DNA of 64,000 nt from Streptomyces lavendofoliae (GCF_014649735.1 NZ_BMTP01000014.1:62001-126000); one strand, 5' to 3'. Counted from the stretch's first letter, positions 53,026 to 61,927 are shown. Numbers and translations: made by a program. Notes: a model not told the origin generated them from the letters alone.

Positions 53026-54357
53026 TCACCAGCGCGGGGCCGCCGGCGCGACCCAGGCCGGGTCCGCCTTGCGCATGGCCGCGGCGTCGTCGCGGTCGCG
53101 CAGGGTGCCGTCGTCGTCGAGCCAGCGCCGGTGGAGGGCGGCGAGCCGGTCCTGGTCGAGCTCGACGCCGAGGCCGGGCGTGTCGGTCACGGCGATCCGG
53201 CCGTCGCGGAACACGTGGCGGGTGGTGATGACGTCCTCGGTCTGCCAGGGGTAGTGGCTGTCGCAGGCGTGGTCGAGGTCGGGGACGGTCGCCGCGACGT
53301 GGGTCATGGCGGCGAGGCTGACGCCCAGGTGGGTGTTGGAGTGCATGGACAGCCCGACGCCGAAGGCCCGGCAGACGGCGGCCAGTTCCCGGGTCCGGTG
53401 CAGGCCGCCCCAGTAGTGGTGGTCGGACAGCACCACCTGGACGGCGCCCCGGGCGAAGGCGGGGGCGATCTCGGGAAAGGTCGTCACGCACATGTTGGTG
53501 GCGAGGGGTACGTCGCTGCCGGCGGCGACCTCGGCCATGCGTTCGACGCCGCTCGCCGGGTCCTCCAGGTACTCCAGAACGCCGGCGAGCCGTTCGGCGA
53601 CGTACAGGGAGGTCTCCACGGACCAGGCGCCGTTGGGATCGAGGCGCAGCGGCCGGCCGGGGAACGCCTCGGCGAGCGCGTGGACGGCGGCGATCTCCCG
53701 GTCCGGCTCGAAGACGCCGCCCTTGAGCTTGAAGGAGCGGAAGCCGTGCTCGGCGACGAGACGCCGGGCCTGGGCGACGACACCCGCCGGGTCGAGGGCG
53801 GCGCCCCAGTCGTCCCGCTCACCGCCGCCGGGGTGGGCCTCCCAGCGGTAGAAGAGGTACGCGCTGTAGTCGACGGCGTCGCGGACCTTGCCGCCCAGGA
53901 GGGCGTGCACCGGCAGGCCCAGGCTCTTGCCGAGGGCGTCCAGGCAGGCGACCTCGAAGCCCGACACGACCGACAGGCGCAGCTTGGCTGCCGTGCGGAC
54001 GCCCCGCAGCCCGCCCGCGTCCACGCCGTCCCCGCCCGCGTCCACGCCGTCCAGGCCCGTGTCCACGCCGTCCCCGGGCGCCGGCGGACCGCCGCACACC
54101 TGCTCGGCGAGCGCGAACAGGCCGTTCACGTCCGTGACCGGACGGCCGGGCAGCGCCTCGGCGAGCGGGCGGGCGAGTTCCAGGTAGGCGCTGTCGCCGT
54201 AGGTCTCGCCGACACCGGTGACGCCTCCCCGGGTGACGACCTCCACGATGAGCCGGGGGGTGTAGGGCTGGTGGACGCCCTGCGTGTTGAGAAGGGGCGG
54301 GTCGGCGATCAGGATCGGGGTGAGCCGGACGTGGTCGATCAACAACGCGGTATCCAT
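53026..54357 (-). CDS. Glucarate-dehydratase-like enolase-superfamily enzyme
   Basis: 443 residues, close to the usual GlucD length. The N-terminal capping domain begins TPILIADPPLLNTQGVHQPY. The barrel shows the GlucD pattern: KxK in FRSFKLKGG (about 210), metal ligands in DPNGAWSVE and EDP, NMCVTTF, and the SDHHYWGG and MHSNTHLG blocks holding the catalytic Asp-His pair. Predicted reaction: dehydration of D-glucarate or a related diacid sugar. An Asp/Gly-rich insert (DGVDAGG three times, about residues 95-115) interrupts the capping domain. No glucarate aldolase or permease is adjacent. Confidence 0.87.
   Translation of the reverse strand: MDTALLIDHVRLTPILIADPPLLNTQGVHQPYTPRLIVEVVTRGGVTGVGETYGDSAYLELARPLAEALPGRPVTDVNGLFALAEQVCGGPPAPGDGVDTGLDGVDAGGDGVDAGGLRGVRTAAKLRLSVVSGFEVACLDALGKSLGLPVHALLGGKVRDAVDYSAYLFYRWEAHPGGGERDDWGAALDPAGVVAQARRLVAEHGFRSFKLKGGVFEPDREIAAVHALAEAFPGRPLRLDPNGAWSVETSLYVAERLAGVLEYLEDPASGVERMAEVAAGSDVPLATNMCVTTFPEIAPAFARGAVQVVLSDHHYWGGLHRTRELAAVCRAFGVGLSMHSNTHLGVSLAAMTHVAATVPDLDHACDSHYPWQTEDVITTRHVFRDGRIAVTDTPGLGVELDQDRLAALHRRWLDDDGTLRDRDDAAAMRKADPAWVAPAAPRW
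54012..54074 (-). repeat. Three tandem 21-bp repeats inside the glucarate-dehydratase-like gene
   Basis: Units 54012-54032, 54033-54053 and 54054-54074 are near identical (the third differs at a few bases) and encode DGVDAGG, DGVDAGG and DGVDTGL in frame. Copy number changes would keep the reading frame. Confidence 0.9.
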
Positions 54358-54430
54358 ACGTGAACCCTATTCAGCATCGCAACCGAAGCGCCAGACTCGC
54401 GCGGCCGGTTTCCCTACCGGCACTGGACGA

Positions 54431-54447
54431 CATACCGACTGGTCGGT
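54431..54447. promoter_or_regulatory. Candidate TetR operator upstream of the kinase-ACAD operon
   Basis: CATACCGACTGGTCGGT contains inverted arms ACCGA and TCGGT with a 4-nt centre. It matches 15 of 17 bases of the reverse complement of 61928-61944, in front of the SDR-ligase-TetR operon. It lies 48 nt before the kinase start and in the divergent gap with the dehydratase gene. Confidence 0.7.
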
Positions 54448-54494
54448 CATGCTGCGTACCACCACTCTTCTCCCCGCCTCCGGAGGTGCGAACG

Positions 54495-55517
54495 ATGAGC
54501 TCAGCTCCCCCACCAGGTCTCGATCCCGAGCGCTTGCGCGGCTTCCTCGACCGCGAGCGGCCCGGCCTGGTGAGCGGACCGCTCAGCGCCCGCCTCGTCG
54601 AGGGCGGCCGGTCGAACCTCACGTACGTCGTCACCGACGGCGCCGGCCAGTGGGTGGTCCGCCGCCCGCCGCTCGGCCACGTCCTGGCGACCGCGCACGA
54701 CATGCGGCGCGAGCACCGGGTGATCAGCGCCCTGCACCCGACGGCGGTGCCGGTGCCGGAGCCGCTGGTGCTGTGCCAGGACGAGGAGGTGCTCGGAGCG
54801 CCGTTCTACGTCATGGAGTTCGTGTCCGGGACGCCGTACCGCACCGCCGGGCAGCTCGCCCCGCTCGGCGCCGATCGCACCCGGGCCGCCGTCCTCGGGC
54901 TCGTCGACACGCTGGTCGACCTGCACGCGGTGGACCCCGAGGCGGTGGGGCTCGGCGACTTCGGGCGGCCCGAGGGCTTCCTGGACCGGCAGCTGAGGCG
55001 CTGGGGCAAGCAGCTGGACGCCTCCCGCAGCCGCGAGCTGGCCGGGATCGACGAGCTGCACGCCGCGCTCGGCCGCGAGCTGCCCCGCTCCCCCGCCCCG
55101 GCCGTCGTCCACGGCGACTACCGTCTGGACAACGCCCTGCTCGGCGAGGACGACCGGGTCAACGCCGTCCTCGACTGGGAGATGTCCACGCTCGGCGACC
55201 CGCTCACCGACCTGGGCCTGCTGGCCATGTACAGCGTCCGGCTGGACCTGCCGCACTCCCCCGTCTCCACCACCGCCGCGGCGCCCGGCCACCCGACGCC
55301 CGCCGAGCTGGTCGAGCGCTACGCCGCCCGTTCCGGCCGCGACACCTCCGCCATCTCCTGGTACACGGCGTTCGCCTGGTTCAAGCTCGCCGTGATCCTG
55401 GAGGGCATCCACTACCGCTACACCCTCGGGCAGACCGTCGGCGCGGGCTTCGACCGCATCGGCGACCTGGTGCCCGTCTTCATCGAGCACGGCCTCACCA
55501 CCCTCCAGGAAGGCTGA
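54495..55517 (+). CDS. APH-fold kinase, LvaA/ACAD10-kinase-like
   Basis: 340-residue phosphotransferase of the aminoglycoside-phosphotransferase fold. The catalytic loop HGDYRLDN is near 205 and the metal-binding DWEMSTLGDP near 227, so it looks active. GGRSNLTYVV near 36 is the nucleotide loop. This subfamily is typically paired or fused with acyl-CoA dehydrogenases (human ACAD10/11; Pseudomonas LvaA). There it phosphorylates the 4-hydroxyl of 4-hydroxyacyl-CoA; antibiotic resistance is unlikely. ATG at 54495 has GGAGG 8 nt upstream. It is 9 nt before the dehydrogenase gene, so they form one operon. Confidence 0.9.
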   Translation: MSSAPPPGLDPERLRGFLDRERPGLVSGPLSARLVEGGRSNLTYVVTDGAGQWVVRRPPLGHVLATAHDMRREHRVISALHPTAVPVPEPLVLCQDEEVLGAPFYVMEFVSGTPYRTAGQLAPLGADRTRAAVLGLVDTLVDLHAVDPEAVGLGDFGRPEGFLDRQLRRWGKQLDASRSRELAGIDELHAALGRELPRSPAPAVVHGDYRLDNALLGEDDRVNAVLDWEMSTLGDPLTDLGLLAMYSVRLDLPHSPVSTTAAAPGHPTPAELVERYAARSGRDTSAISWYTAFAWFKLAVILEGIHYRYTLGQTVGAGFDRIGDLVPVFIEHGLTTLQEG

Positions 55518-55526
55518 CCGACACCC

Positions 55527-56741
55527 ATGGACTTCCAGTTCGACGCGCGCACCGAGGAACTGCGGGGCACACTCCTCGCCTTCATGGACGAGTTCGTGTA
55601 CCCGGCGGAGGAGGTGGCGCACGAGCAGCGGGCGAAGCTCGCCTCCCCGTGGGACACCCCGGCCGTGGTCGAGGAGCTCAAGGCGGAGGCACGCCGGCAG
55701 GGCCTGTGGAACCTCTTCCTGCCCGACGCGGAGCACGGGGCCGGCCTGACCAATCTCCAGTACGCGCCGCTCGCCGAGATCACCGGCCGCTCCCCCCAGC
55801 TGGCGCCCACCGCGCTGAACTGCGCCGCGCCCGACACCGGCAACATGGAGGTGCTGGCCCAGTTCGGCGACGGGCCGCAGAAGGAACGGTGGCTCCGTCC
55901 GCTGCTCGCCGGGGAGATCCGGTCCGCCTTCGCGATGACGGAGCCGGACGTCGCCTCGTCCGACGCGACGAACATCGAGACCCGCATCCGGCGTGACGGC
56001 GACGACTACGTCATCAACGGCCGCAAGTGGTACATCTCCGGCGCCATGAACCCGGACTGCGCGATCTTCATCGTGATGGGCAAGACCGACCCGGACGGCG
56101 AGGACGTCCGCCGTCAGCAGTCGATGGTCCTGGTGCCCCGTGACACCCCGGGCCTGCGCGTCCGGCGGGCGATGCAGGTGTACGGGTACGAGGACCACTA
56201 CCACGGCGGGCACGCCGAGGTCGTGTTCGAGGACGTCCGCGTCCCGGCGGCGAACCTGATCGGCGAGGAGGGCGGCGGCTTCGCCATCGCGCAGGCCCGG
56301 CTCGGCCCCGGCCGGATCCATCACTGCATGCGGCTGATCGGCATGGCCGAGCGGGCGATCGAGCTGATGTGCCGCCGGGCCGTGTCCCGTACGGCCTTCG
56401 GCAAGCCGCTGGCGGCTCAGGGGCAGGTCCAGGGGTGGATCGCGGACGCCCGGGTCACGGTGGAGCAGCTGCGGCTGCTGGTACTGAAGACCGCCTGGCT
56501 GATGGACACGGTGGGCAACCGGGGCGCGCACACCGAGATCCAGGCCATCAAGATCGCGACACCGCGCGCGGTGGTGGACATCATCGACAAGGCCGTGCAG
56601 GTCCACGGGGCGGGAGGGGTCAGCCAGGACTTCCCGCTCGCCGAGCTGTGGGCGGGGGCGCGGACGCTGAAGCTGGCGGACGGGCCGGACGAGGTGCACC
56701 AGCGGTCGCTGGCGCGACGGGAGCTGAAGAAGTACCTCTGA
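55527..56741 (+). CDS. Acyl-CoA dehydrogenase, ACAD10/11-like
   Basis: 404-residue FAD enzyme. FAMTEPDVASSDATNIE (near 131) is the flavin block. Near the C-terminus the sequence reads LADGPDEVH where ordinary acyl-CoA dehydrogenases carry YEGT with the catalytic Glu; this DGPDE form marks the ACAD10/11 branch. HGAGGVSQDFPLAELWAGART precedes it. It is transcribed with the APH-fold kinase, matching the two domains fused in ACAD10/11, which remove the phosphorylated 4-hydroxyl of 4-hydroxyacyl-CoAs. A simple acyl-CoA desaturase role remains possible. Confidence 0.92.
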   Translation: MDFQFDARTEELRGTLLAFMDEFVYPAEEVAHEQRAKLASPWDTPAVVEELKAEARRQGLWNLFLPDAEHGAGLTNLQYAPLAEITGRSPQLAPTALNCAAPDTGNMEVLAQFGDGPQKERWLRPLLAGEIRSAFAMTEPDVASSDATNIETRIRRDGDDYVINGRKWYISGAMNPDCAIFIVMGKTDPDGEDVRRQQSMVLVPRDTPGLRVRRAMQVYGYEDHYHGGHAEVVFEDVRVPAANLIGEEGGGFAIAQARLGPGRIHHCMRLIGMAERAIELMCRRAVSRTAFGKPLAAQGQVQGWIADARVTVEQLRLLVLKTAWLMDTVGNRGAHTEIQAIKIATPRAVVDIIDKAVQVHGAGGVSQDFPLAELWAGARTLKLADGPDEVHQRSLARRELKKYL

Positions 56742-56760
56742 CGATCCGTCCGGTGGTGAG

Positions 56761-56790
56761 GAGCCCGGGGCCGCGGCCGGTCCCGGGCTC
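56761..56790 (+). terminator. Terminator after the acyl-CoA dehydrogenase gene
   Basis: GAGCCCGGG (56761-56769) pairs perfectly with CCCGGGCTC (56782-56790), 20 nt after the stop. The remaining gap to 57001 holds the leader of the lysyl-oxidase-like gene and no other gene that I can support. Confidence 0.8.
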
Positions 56791-57001
56791 TACCACATGC
56801 GAGCAGCCCGGCGGGCGGGAACGGCTTGAAACGACGTGATCCGGTGTCCACAGTCCGGTTTCGGCCAAGGATCGCCGACTCGTCGGCCCACAGACAACCC
56901 CCGGGGCCGAACGCCGACTCTGACCGGTCGGAGACGGCCACGCGCCTCGACCACGCCCCGGCCGTCGTCTTCCCCGACCGGCACTCGCAGAACGAGGAAC
57001 G

Positions 57002-58786
57002 ATGACCAGATCCCCCAAGGCCCGTCTCGGCCGCTCGGTGATCGCCGGAGCCGCGGCCGTCGCCGTGACCGCCGGTATCGTCGCCGCCGCGCCCGACGAC
57101 AAGGCCGCCCCGTCCGTCCCGCGGCTCAGCCTGATCGCCGCCTCACCGTCGGTGACCCTCGACTCGTACAAGGAGGAGCCCGGCGTCTACCTCGACCTCG
57201 GTACGTACGTCACCGCCGAGAACGCCCCGCTGGAACTGCGGGTGACCCGCAAGTCCTACAAGGACCCGGTCGTCGCCACGCAGATCGTCAGGGAGGGCGG
57301 CAGGGCCAAGGAGAAGGCCCTGCCCAAGGGGCTGGTGAAGGACTTCGGCGGGCTGCCCGGCTTCCTCCAGGTCACCGTCACCGACGCGGCGGGCCGGACG
57401 GTGCTGAACCGGTCCGAGGCGTTCTGCCCCAACAACGCGTCGGGCCGGGTGCGGCCCGACGCGCCGGCCACCTCGAAGTACCCGGAGAGCTGCCCCACCA
57501 ACCCGTTCACGCTCGGCTCCGTGTGGGGCGTGGAGAAGGGCTGGGCCGCCAACACCTACGCGGGCGTGTACTCGGAGCCCGTCGTCCTGCCGGCCGGCAA
57601 GTACACGGCCAAGGTGTCGGTGGCCAAGCGTTACCGCGACGTCTTCGGCATCGCGGACAAGCCGCAGACGGTCAAGGTGACCGTGCGCGAGATCAGCTCG
57701 GAGGGCGGTGTCGGCATGGCTCCCGCCGCGCGGCGCGACTCCCCCGCCGCGGGCCACACCGCTCACGGCACCGCTCACGGGGGCCACGCGGGCCACGCCG
57801 CACCCGCAGCGCCCGCCGGTCACGCCGGTCACGCCGGTCACGCCGGTCACGGGGCGGGGACCCCGGCGGCACCCGCGGCCCCGACGAGCGGCGCGGGACC
57901 CTCGTACAACGTGGGGCACGGGCCGCTGATCCCGGCGCCGCCCGCCGTGCCGTGGGCCGTGAAGCGGCAGGGGCTCAAGGCCGGGGCGCGGATGGGCGAC
58001 GGAGCCGGGCGGACGGACGGCTCCCGCAAGGCGCCCGCCCTGAAGCCCGCGGCCGAGCGCCCGGTGGGCAGGGCGGCCGTGCCGAACGTGCCCAAGCCCG
58101 ACCTCCGTTCGCTGCCGGCCTACGGCATCAACGTCAGCGAGCCGGCCACCGAAGGGCCCGACAAGGGCAAGGACTTCCTCGCCTTCAGCGCCAACGTGTG
58201 GAACGCGGGCCCGGCGCAGCTCGTCGTCGACGGCTTCCGCTCCCCCGGCAAGCAGCTGATGGACGCCTACCAGTACTTCTACGACGCCAAGGGCAAGCAG
58301 GTCGGCTACACCCCGACCGGCACCATGGAGTGGGACCCGCGTCCGGGCCACGAGCACTGGCACTTCACCGACTTCGCCAGCTACCGGCTGCTGAAGGCGG
58401 ACCGGAAGGTGGCCGTGCGCAGCGGCAAGGAGGCCTTCTGCCTGGCCAACACCGACGCGGTCGACTACACGGTGAAGAACGCCAACTGGCACCCGTACAA
58501 CACCGATCTGTCCACGGCGTGCGGCCAGCAGAACTCCATCTCGGTGCGTGAGGTGCTCGACGTCGGCTCCGGCGACACCTACACCCAGGACCTGCCCGGC
58601 CAGTCGTTCGACATCACGTCGCTGCCGAACGGCACCTACTACATCCAGGTGCTGGCCAACCCGGAGAAGCGGCTCAAGGAGACCGACCTGACCAACAACA
58701 GCGCGCTGCGCAAGATCGTGCTGGGCGGCAGGAAGGGCGCGCGTACGGTGACCGTGCCGGCGCACGACCTGGTGAACGCCAACTGA
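57002..58786 (+). CDS. Secreted lysyl-oxidase-fold protein with His-rich linker
   Basis: 594-residue exported protein. A signal peptide (1-about 30) is followed by a domain of about 220 residues, then a low-complexity linker (about 240-300) rich in His-Ala-Gly, including AGH repeated four times. A C-terminal lysyl-oxidase-like domain follows (about 380-585). That domain holds the copper motif HEHWHFTDFASYRL near 448, NWHPYNTDLST and paired cysteines. Lysyl oxidases make peptidyl allysine with Cu and a Tyr-derived quinone; bacterial versions are barely characterised. The AGH linker may hold copper. The ATG follows GAGGAACG. Confidence 0.88.
   Translation: MTRSPKARLGRSVIAGAAAVAVTAGIVAAAPDDKAAPSVPRLSLIAASPSVTLDSYKEEPGVYLDLGTYVTAENAPLELRVTRKSYKDPVVATQIVREGGRAKEKALPKGLVKDFGGLPGFLQVTVTDAAGRTVLNRSEAFCPNNASGRVRPDAPATSKYPESCPTNPFTLGSVWGVEKGWAANTYAGVYSEPVVLPAGKYTAKVSVAKRYRDVFGIADKPQTVKVTVREISSEGGVGMAPAARRDSPAAGHTAHGTAHGGHAGHAAPAAPAGHAGHAGHAGHGAGTPAAPAAPTSGAGPSYNVGHGPLIPAPPAVPWAVKRQGLKAGARMGDGAGRTDGSRKAPALKPAAERPVGRAAVPNVPKPDLRSLPAYGINVSEPATEGPDKGKDFLAFSANVWNAGPAQLVVDGFRSPGKQLMDAYQYFYDAKGKQVGYTPTGTMEWDPRPGHEHWHFTDFASYRLLKADRKVAVRSGKEAFCLANTDAVDYTVKNANWHPYNTDLSTACGQQNSISVREVLDVGSGDTYTQDLPGQSFDITSLPNGTYYIQVLANPEKRLKETDLTNNSALRKIVLGGRKGARTVTVPAHDLVNAN
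57815..57850 (+). repeat. Four exact 9-bp tandem repeats (AGH codons)
   Basis: GCCGGTCAC occurs four times in a row without change and encodes Ala-Gly-His each time, in the linker of the lysyl-oxidase-fold protein. It is part of a wider His-rich stretch at about 57755-57850. Confidence 0.92.
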
Positions 58787-58813
58787 CGTCTCCCAACGGT
58801 CCGGGTCCCCGGA

Positions 58814-59407
58814 TCAGGCCCGCAAGGCCCTCAGCAGCAGGTCGGCCAGGTGCTCGGCCACCTGCTGGGGGCTGAGCGGCCCGTCCGGGCGGTACCAGGT
58901 GGACAGGTGGTGGACCGAGCCGAAGTGGTAGTCCACCACCAGGTCGGCGGGCGTGGCGGTGGAGAAGACGCCCTGCGTCTGCCCCTCCTCGATGAGGGCC
59001 CGGAACCGCTCGTGGTAGCGGCGCCGCTCCGCGCGCACCTGCTTGTTCTTCTCCGGGCTCAGGTGGTGCATCGAGCGGAAGAAGATCGACGCGTCGTCGA
59101 GGTTCTCGATCGTGGTGACGACGACGTCGGCGGCGGCGTCCCGCAGCCGCTGCTCCACGGGGGCGTCCGCACCCGCGAAGGCGTCCAGCCGCTCCTGCTG
59201 GAGCCGCAGCACGCGCGCGTACACCTCCTGGAGCAGGTCCTCCTTGGAGCCGAAGTAGTGGTAGAGGGCCCCCTTGGTGACGCCGGCCGCCTCCACGATC
59301 TCCTGGACGGAGGTCCGGTCGTACCCCTGTTCGGCGAAGAGCCGGGTGGCGGTGGCCAGCAGCCTCTGGGGGACGGGGATGCCGCTCCCGTCCGTCGTCC
59401 TGGCCAT
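58814..59407 (-). CDS. TetR-family regulator of the acyl-CoA genes
   Basis: 197-residue repressor. The helix-turn-helix at about 15-60 reads RLLATATRLFAEQGYDRTSVQEIVEAAGVTKGALYHYFGSKED over its span, a standard TetR start. The C-terminal ligand domain is helical, with RSMHHLSPEKNKQVRAER, typical of regulators of fatty acid and branched-chain CoA genes. It is the last gene of the SDR-ligase-TetR operon (40 nt after the ligase). The near-identical operator-like sites at 54431-54447 and 61928-61944 are its probable targets, giving autoregulation and control of the kinase-ACAD operon. Confidence 0.88.
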   Translation of the reverse strand: MARTTDGSGIPVPQRLLATATRLFAEQGYDRTSVQEIVEAAGVTKGALYHYFGSKEDLLQEVYARVLRLQQERLDAFAGADAPVEQRLRDAAADVVVTTIENLDDASIFFRSMHHLSPEKNKQVRAERRRYHERFRALIEEGQTQGVFSTATPADLVVDYHFGSVHHLSTWYRPDGPLSPQQVAEHLADLLLRALRA

Positions 59408-59447
59408 GTGCCGCCACCTCTCTCGTACGTGTGCGTGTCGCGGTGTC

Positions 59448-61112
59448 CTACGCGGGGTAACGCAGTTCCCGCCTGAGGATCTTCCCACTGGTCGTCTTCG
59501 GCAGTTCCGGCAGGATCTCGACCTCGCGGGGGTATTTGTACGCCGCGAGGCGCTGCTCGCAGTACGCCGAGAGCTCGGCGGCTCCGGCCGAGGCGCCCGG
59601 CCGCAGACTGACGTACGCCTTGACCGTCTCCCCCCGGTAGGCGTCGGGGACGCCGACCACGGCCGCCTCGCGGACCGCCGGGTGGGTGTACAGCACGTCC
59701 TCCACCTCCCGCGGCCACACCTTGAAGCCCGAGGCGTTGATCATGTCCTTCTTGCGGTCGACGACGTAGAGCCAGCCGTCCGGGTCCATGAAGCCGATGT
59801 CGCCGGTGCGCAGCTCGCCGTCCGGGAAGCCCTCGGCGGTGGCCTCCGGCAGCCGCCAGTAGCCGGGGACGACCTGGGGGCCGCGTACCGCGATTTCGCC
59901 CTGTTCGCCGAACGGCACCTCCTCGCCGTTCTCGTCCAGGATCCGCACGACGGTCTCGGGTCCGGGGACGCCGACCGAGAGGGTGCCGGAGACGGGGTCC
60001 ACCGGGGCCTCCTTCCCGGGCGGCACGGCGGCGCAGGGGGCGGTGCACTCGGTGAGGCCGTAGCCGTTGCGGATGTACGGGCCGAAGCCGGCCCGGAACC
60101 TCTCGACCAGCGCCGGGGGCAGCGGGGCGCCGCCGGAGGAGATCACCTGGAAGGACGCGAAGTGGCCGGGCGTGGCGGCGGGGTGGGCGGCCAGGGCCAT
60201 GAAGGCGGTGGACGGGCCGACGGTGTAGGCGGGGCGGTGCTCGGCGAAGGCGTCCAGGACGACGCCCGCGTCGAAGCGGTACGCGAGGACCAGGGTGCCC
60301 GCGTTGGCGACGCAGGCGGCCAGTTCGCAGACCATGCCGGTGATGTGGAAGAGCGGGGCGAGTGCGAAGTAGGAGGCGCCTTCGGGGACGGGGTGGCCGG
60401 TGCGCTGCCGCTCGGCGTTGTACATGATCCCGCGGTGCAGGTTCATGGCCCCCTTGGGCGTCCCGCTGGTGCCGGAGGTGTAGCTGATCAGGGCCACGTC
60501 GGTGGCGGTCAGGTCCCGCCCGGGCCCCGGCGCCGCGTGCCGCGCCCGGGCGACCGCGACCAGGTCGTCGGTGTCGGCCGGCACGGGCAGCCGGTCGAAG
60601 CCGAGGACGCGCGGGTCGTCCCGCGTCTGGAGGTCCTTCTCGCAGGCGGTGAGGGCGACGCGTACGGGCGAGCCGGCGGCCGTCTCGCGCAGGTACCCCT
60701 CCCAGGCCCGGTCGGAGCAGATCAGCGCGCTCGCCCCGGAGTCGTCCAGCACGTGGGCGACCTCGGCCGACTTGTACATCGGGTTCAGCGGGACGACGGT
60801 CGCGCCCGCCTTCCAGGCACCGAGGAGGGCGAGGACGAAGTGCGGGGAGTTCTGGAGCATGAGCGCGACGCGGTCGCCGCGCCCGACGCCCCGGGACGCC
60901 AGGTATCCGGCCATCGAGTCGGAGAGCGCGTCGGTCTCGCGGTAGGTCAGGCGTCCGTCGAAGTAGGCCAGCGCGGGGTGCTCGGGGGCCCGGGCGACGG
61001 CGGCGCGGAAGGCGTGCACCAGGGTGGCGGCCGGGCGCACCGGGGCCCGCTGGGCCTCGCTGAGCTGCGCGAGCCACGGCTTGGCCGCGTAGACCGAGGT
61101 CGTCGGGTTCAC
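59448..61112 (-). CDS. AMP-forming acyl-CoA ligase
   Basis: 554-residue ANL-family enzyme activating a carboxylic acid with ATP and CoA. Motifs are complete: YTSGTSGTPKG (A3, near 194), GYGLTE (A5, near 348), the hinge region VDRKKDMINASGFKV (A8, near 445) and the catalytic Lys in TTSGKILRREL near the C-terminus. The GTG at 61112 overlaps the SDR stop as GTGA, so the two are coupled. The specificity is probably for medium-chain or hydroxy acids; LvaE-like activity fits the neighbourhood, but sequence alone does not define it. Confidence 0.93.
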   Translation of the reverse strand: MNPTTSVYAAKPWLAQLSEAQRAPVRPAATLVHAFRAAVARAPEHPALAYFDGRLTYRETDALSDSMAGYLASRGVGRGDRVALMLQNSPHFVLALLGAWKAGATVVPLNPMYKSAEVAHVLDDSGASALICSDRAWEGYLRETAAGSPVRVALTACEKDLQTRDDPRVLGFDRLPVPADTDDLVAVARARHAAPGPGRDLTATDVALISYTSGTSGTPKGAMNLHRGIMYNAERQRTGHPVPEGASYFALAPLFHITGMVCELAACVANAGTLVLAYRFDAGVVLDAFAEHRPAYTVGPSTAFMALAAHPAATPGHFASFQVISSGGAPLPPALVERFRAGFGPYIRNGYGLTECTAPCAAVPPGKEAPVDPVSGTLSVGVPGPETVVRILDENGEEVPFGEQGEIAVRGPQVVPGYWRLPEATAEGFPDGELRTGDIGFMDPDGWLYVVDRKKDMINASGFKVWPREVEDVLYTHPAVREAAVVGVPDAYRGETVKAYVSLRPGASAGAAELSAYCEQRLAAYKYPREVEILPELPKTTSGKILRRELRYPA

Positions 61113-61873
61113 TTCCCGCTGTCCTCCCACTTCTGCTGGATGTGGCTCATATTGTTCAGCCAGCGCTCGGGGTCGGTCGCGCGGGCCCGGTAGTACCCGG
61201 CGACCTCGGGGTGGGGCAGGATCAGGAACGTGTCGGTCGCGATGCCCTCGAAGAGCGCGTCGGCGACGTCCTCGGGTTCGATGGCCGTGGGGGTGAGGAC
61301 GAGTTCGCCCGCCGAGCCGGCGGCGGTCAGCATGTCCGTGCGGACGCCCTGCGGGCAGATCGCGTGCACCTTGAGGCCGCGGTGGCGGTAGGTGAGCGAG
61401 AGCCATTCGGCGAAGGCGTACGCGCCGTGCTTGGACACGCTGTAGGGCGCGGCGCCGACCATGGTGAGCAGCCCGGCGGCGGAGACGGTGGAGACGAAGC
61501 GCCCGGAGCCGCGCTCCAGCCACTCGGGCAGCAGGGCGCGGGCGGCGCGGACGTGCGCCATCACGTTGACGTCCCAGGCCGCGGCCCACACGTGTTCCTC
61601 GGCGAAGGCGTCACCGGGCGAGGCCAGGCCGGCGTTGGCGCAGTACACGTCGACGGTGCCACCGAGCGCCTCACGCGCCTCCTCGACGATCGTCGAGGCG
61701 TCGCCCGGGACGGCGGTGGCGCCGATCTCGTCGGCGACGGCCTTGGTGCGCCCGGGGTCGATGTCGTTGACGACGACGCGCGCCCCTTCGGCGGCGAACC
61801 TGCGGGCGAGTGCGGCGCCGATACCGCCGCCCGCTCCGGTGACGACCACGCCCGCGCCCTGGACCGTACTCAT
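61109..61873 (-). CDS. Short-chain dehydrogenase/reductase (SDR)
   Basis: 254-residue classical SDR. The cofactor loop is TGAGGGIG (12-19), the Asp in NDID (near 38) indicates NAD preference, CANAG is near 82, and the catalytic Ser lies in STVSAAG and YSVSK near 150. It is the first gene of the SDR-ligase-TetR operon. A 3- or 4-hydroxyacyl substrate would fit the rest of the set (LvaD of Pseudomonas is an SDR), but this is inference. The operator candidate lies 55 nt upstream of its ATG. Confidence 0.92.
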   Translation of the reverse strand: MSTVQGAGVVVTGAGGGIGAALARRFAAEGARVVVNDIDPGRTKAVADEIGATAVPGDASTIVEEAREALGGTVDVYCANAGLASPGDAFAEEHVWAAAWDVNVMAHVRAARALLPEWLERGSGRFVSTVSAAGLLTMVGAAPYSVSKHGAYAFAEWLSLTYRHRGLKVHAICPQGVRTDMLTAAGSAGELVLTPTAIEPEDVADALFEGIATDTFLILPHPEVAGYYRARATDPERWLNNMSHIQQKWEDSGK

Positions 61874-61927
61874 CGAGACCCGCCTCTCGTCGTTCCTTGG
61901 TGGCCGTCGCTGCCGGCCGAGGGACAG

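Noticed and set aside
54495-55517. Aminoglycoside resistance gene
   Set aside because: The APH fold is present, but operon pairing with an ACAD10/11-type dehydrogenase and the subfamily motifs point to an acyl-CoA kinase.
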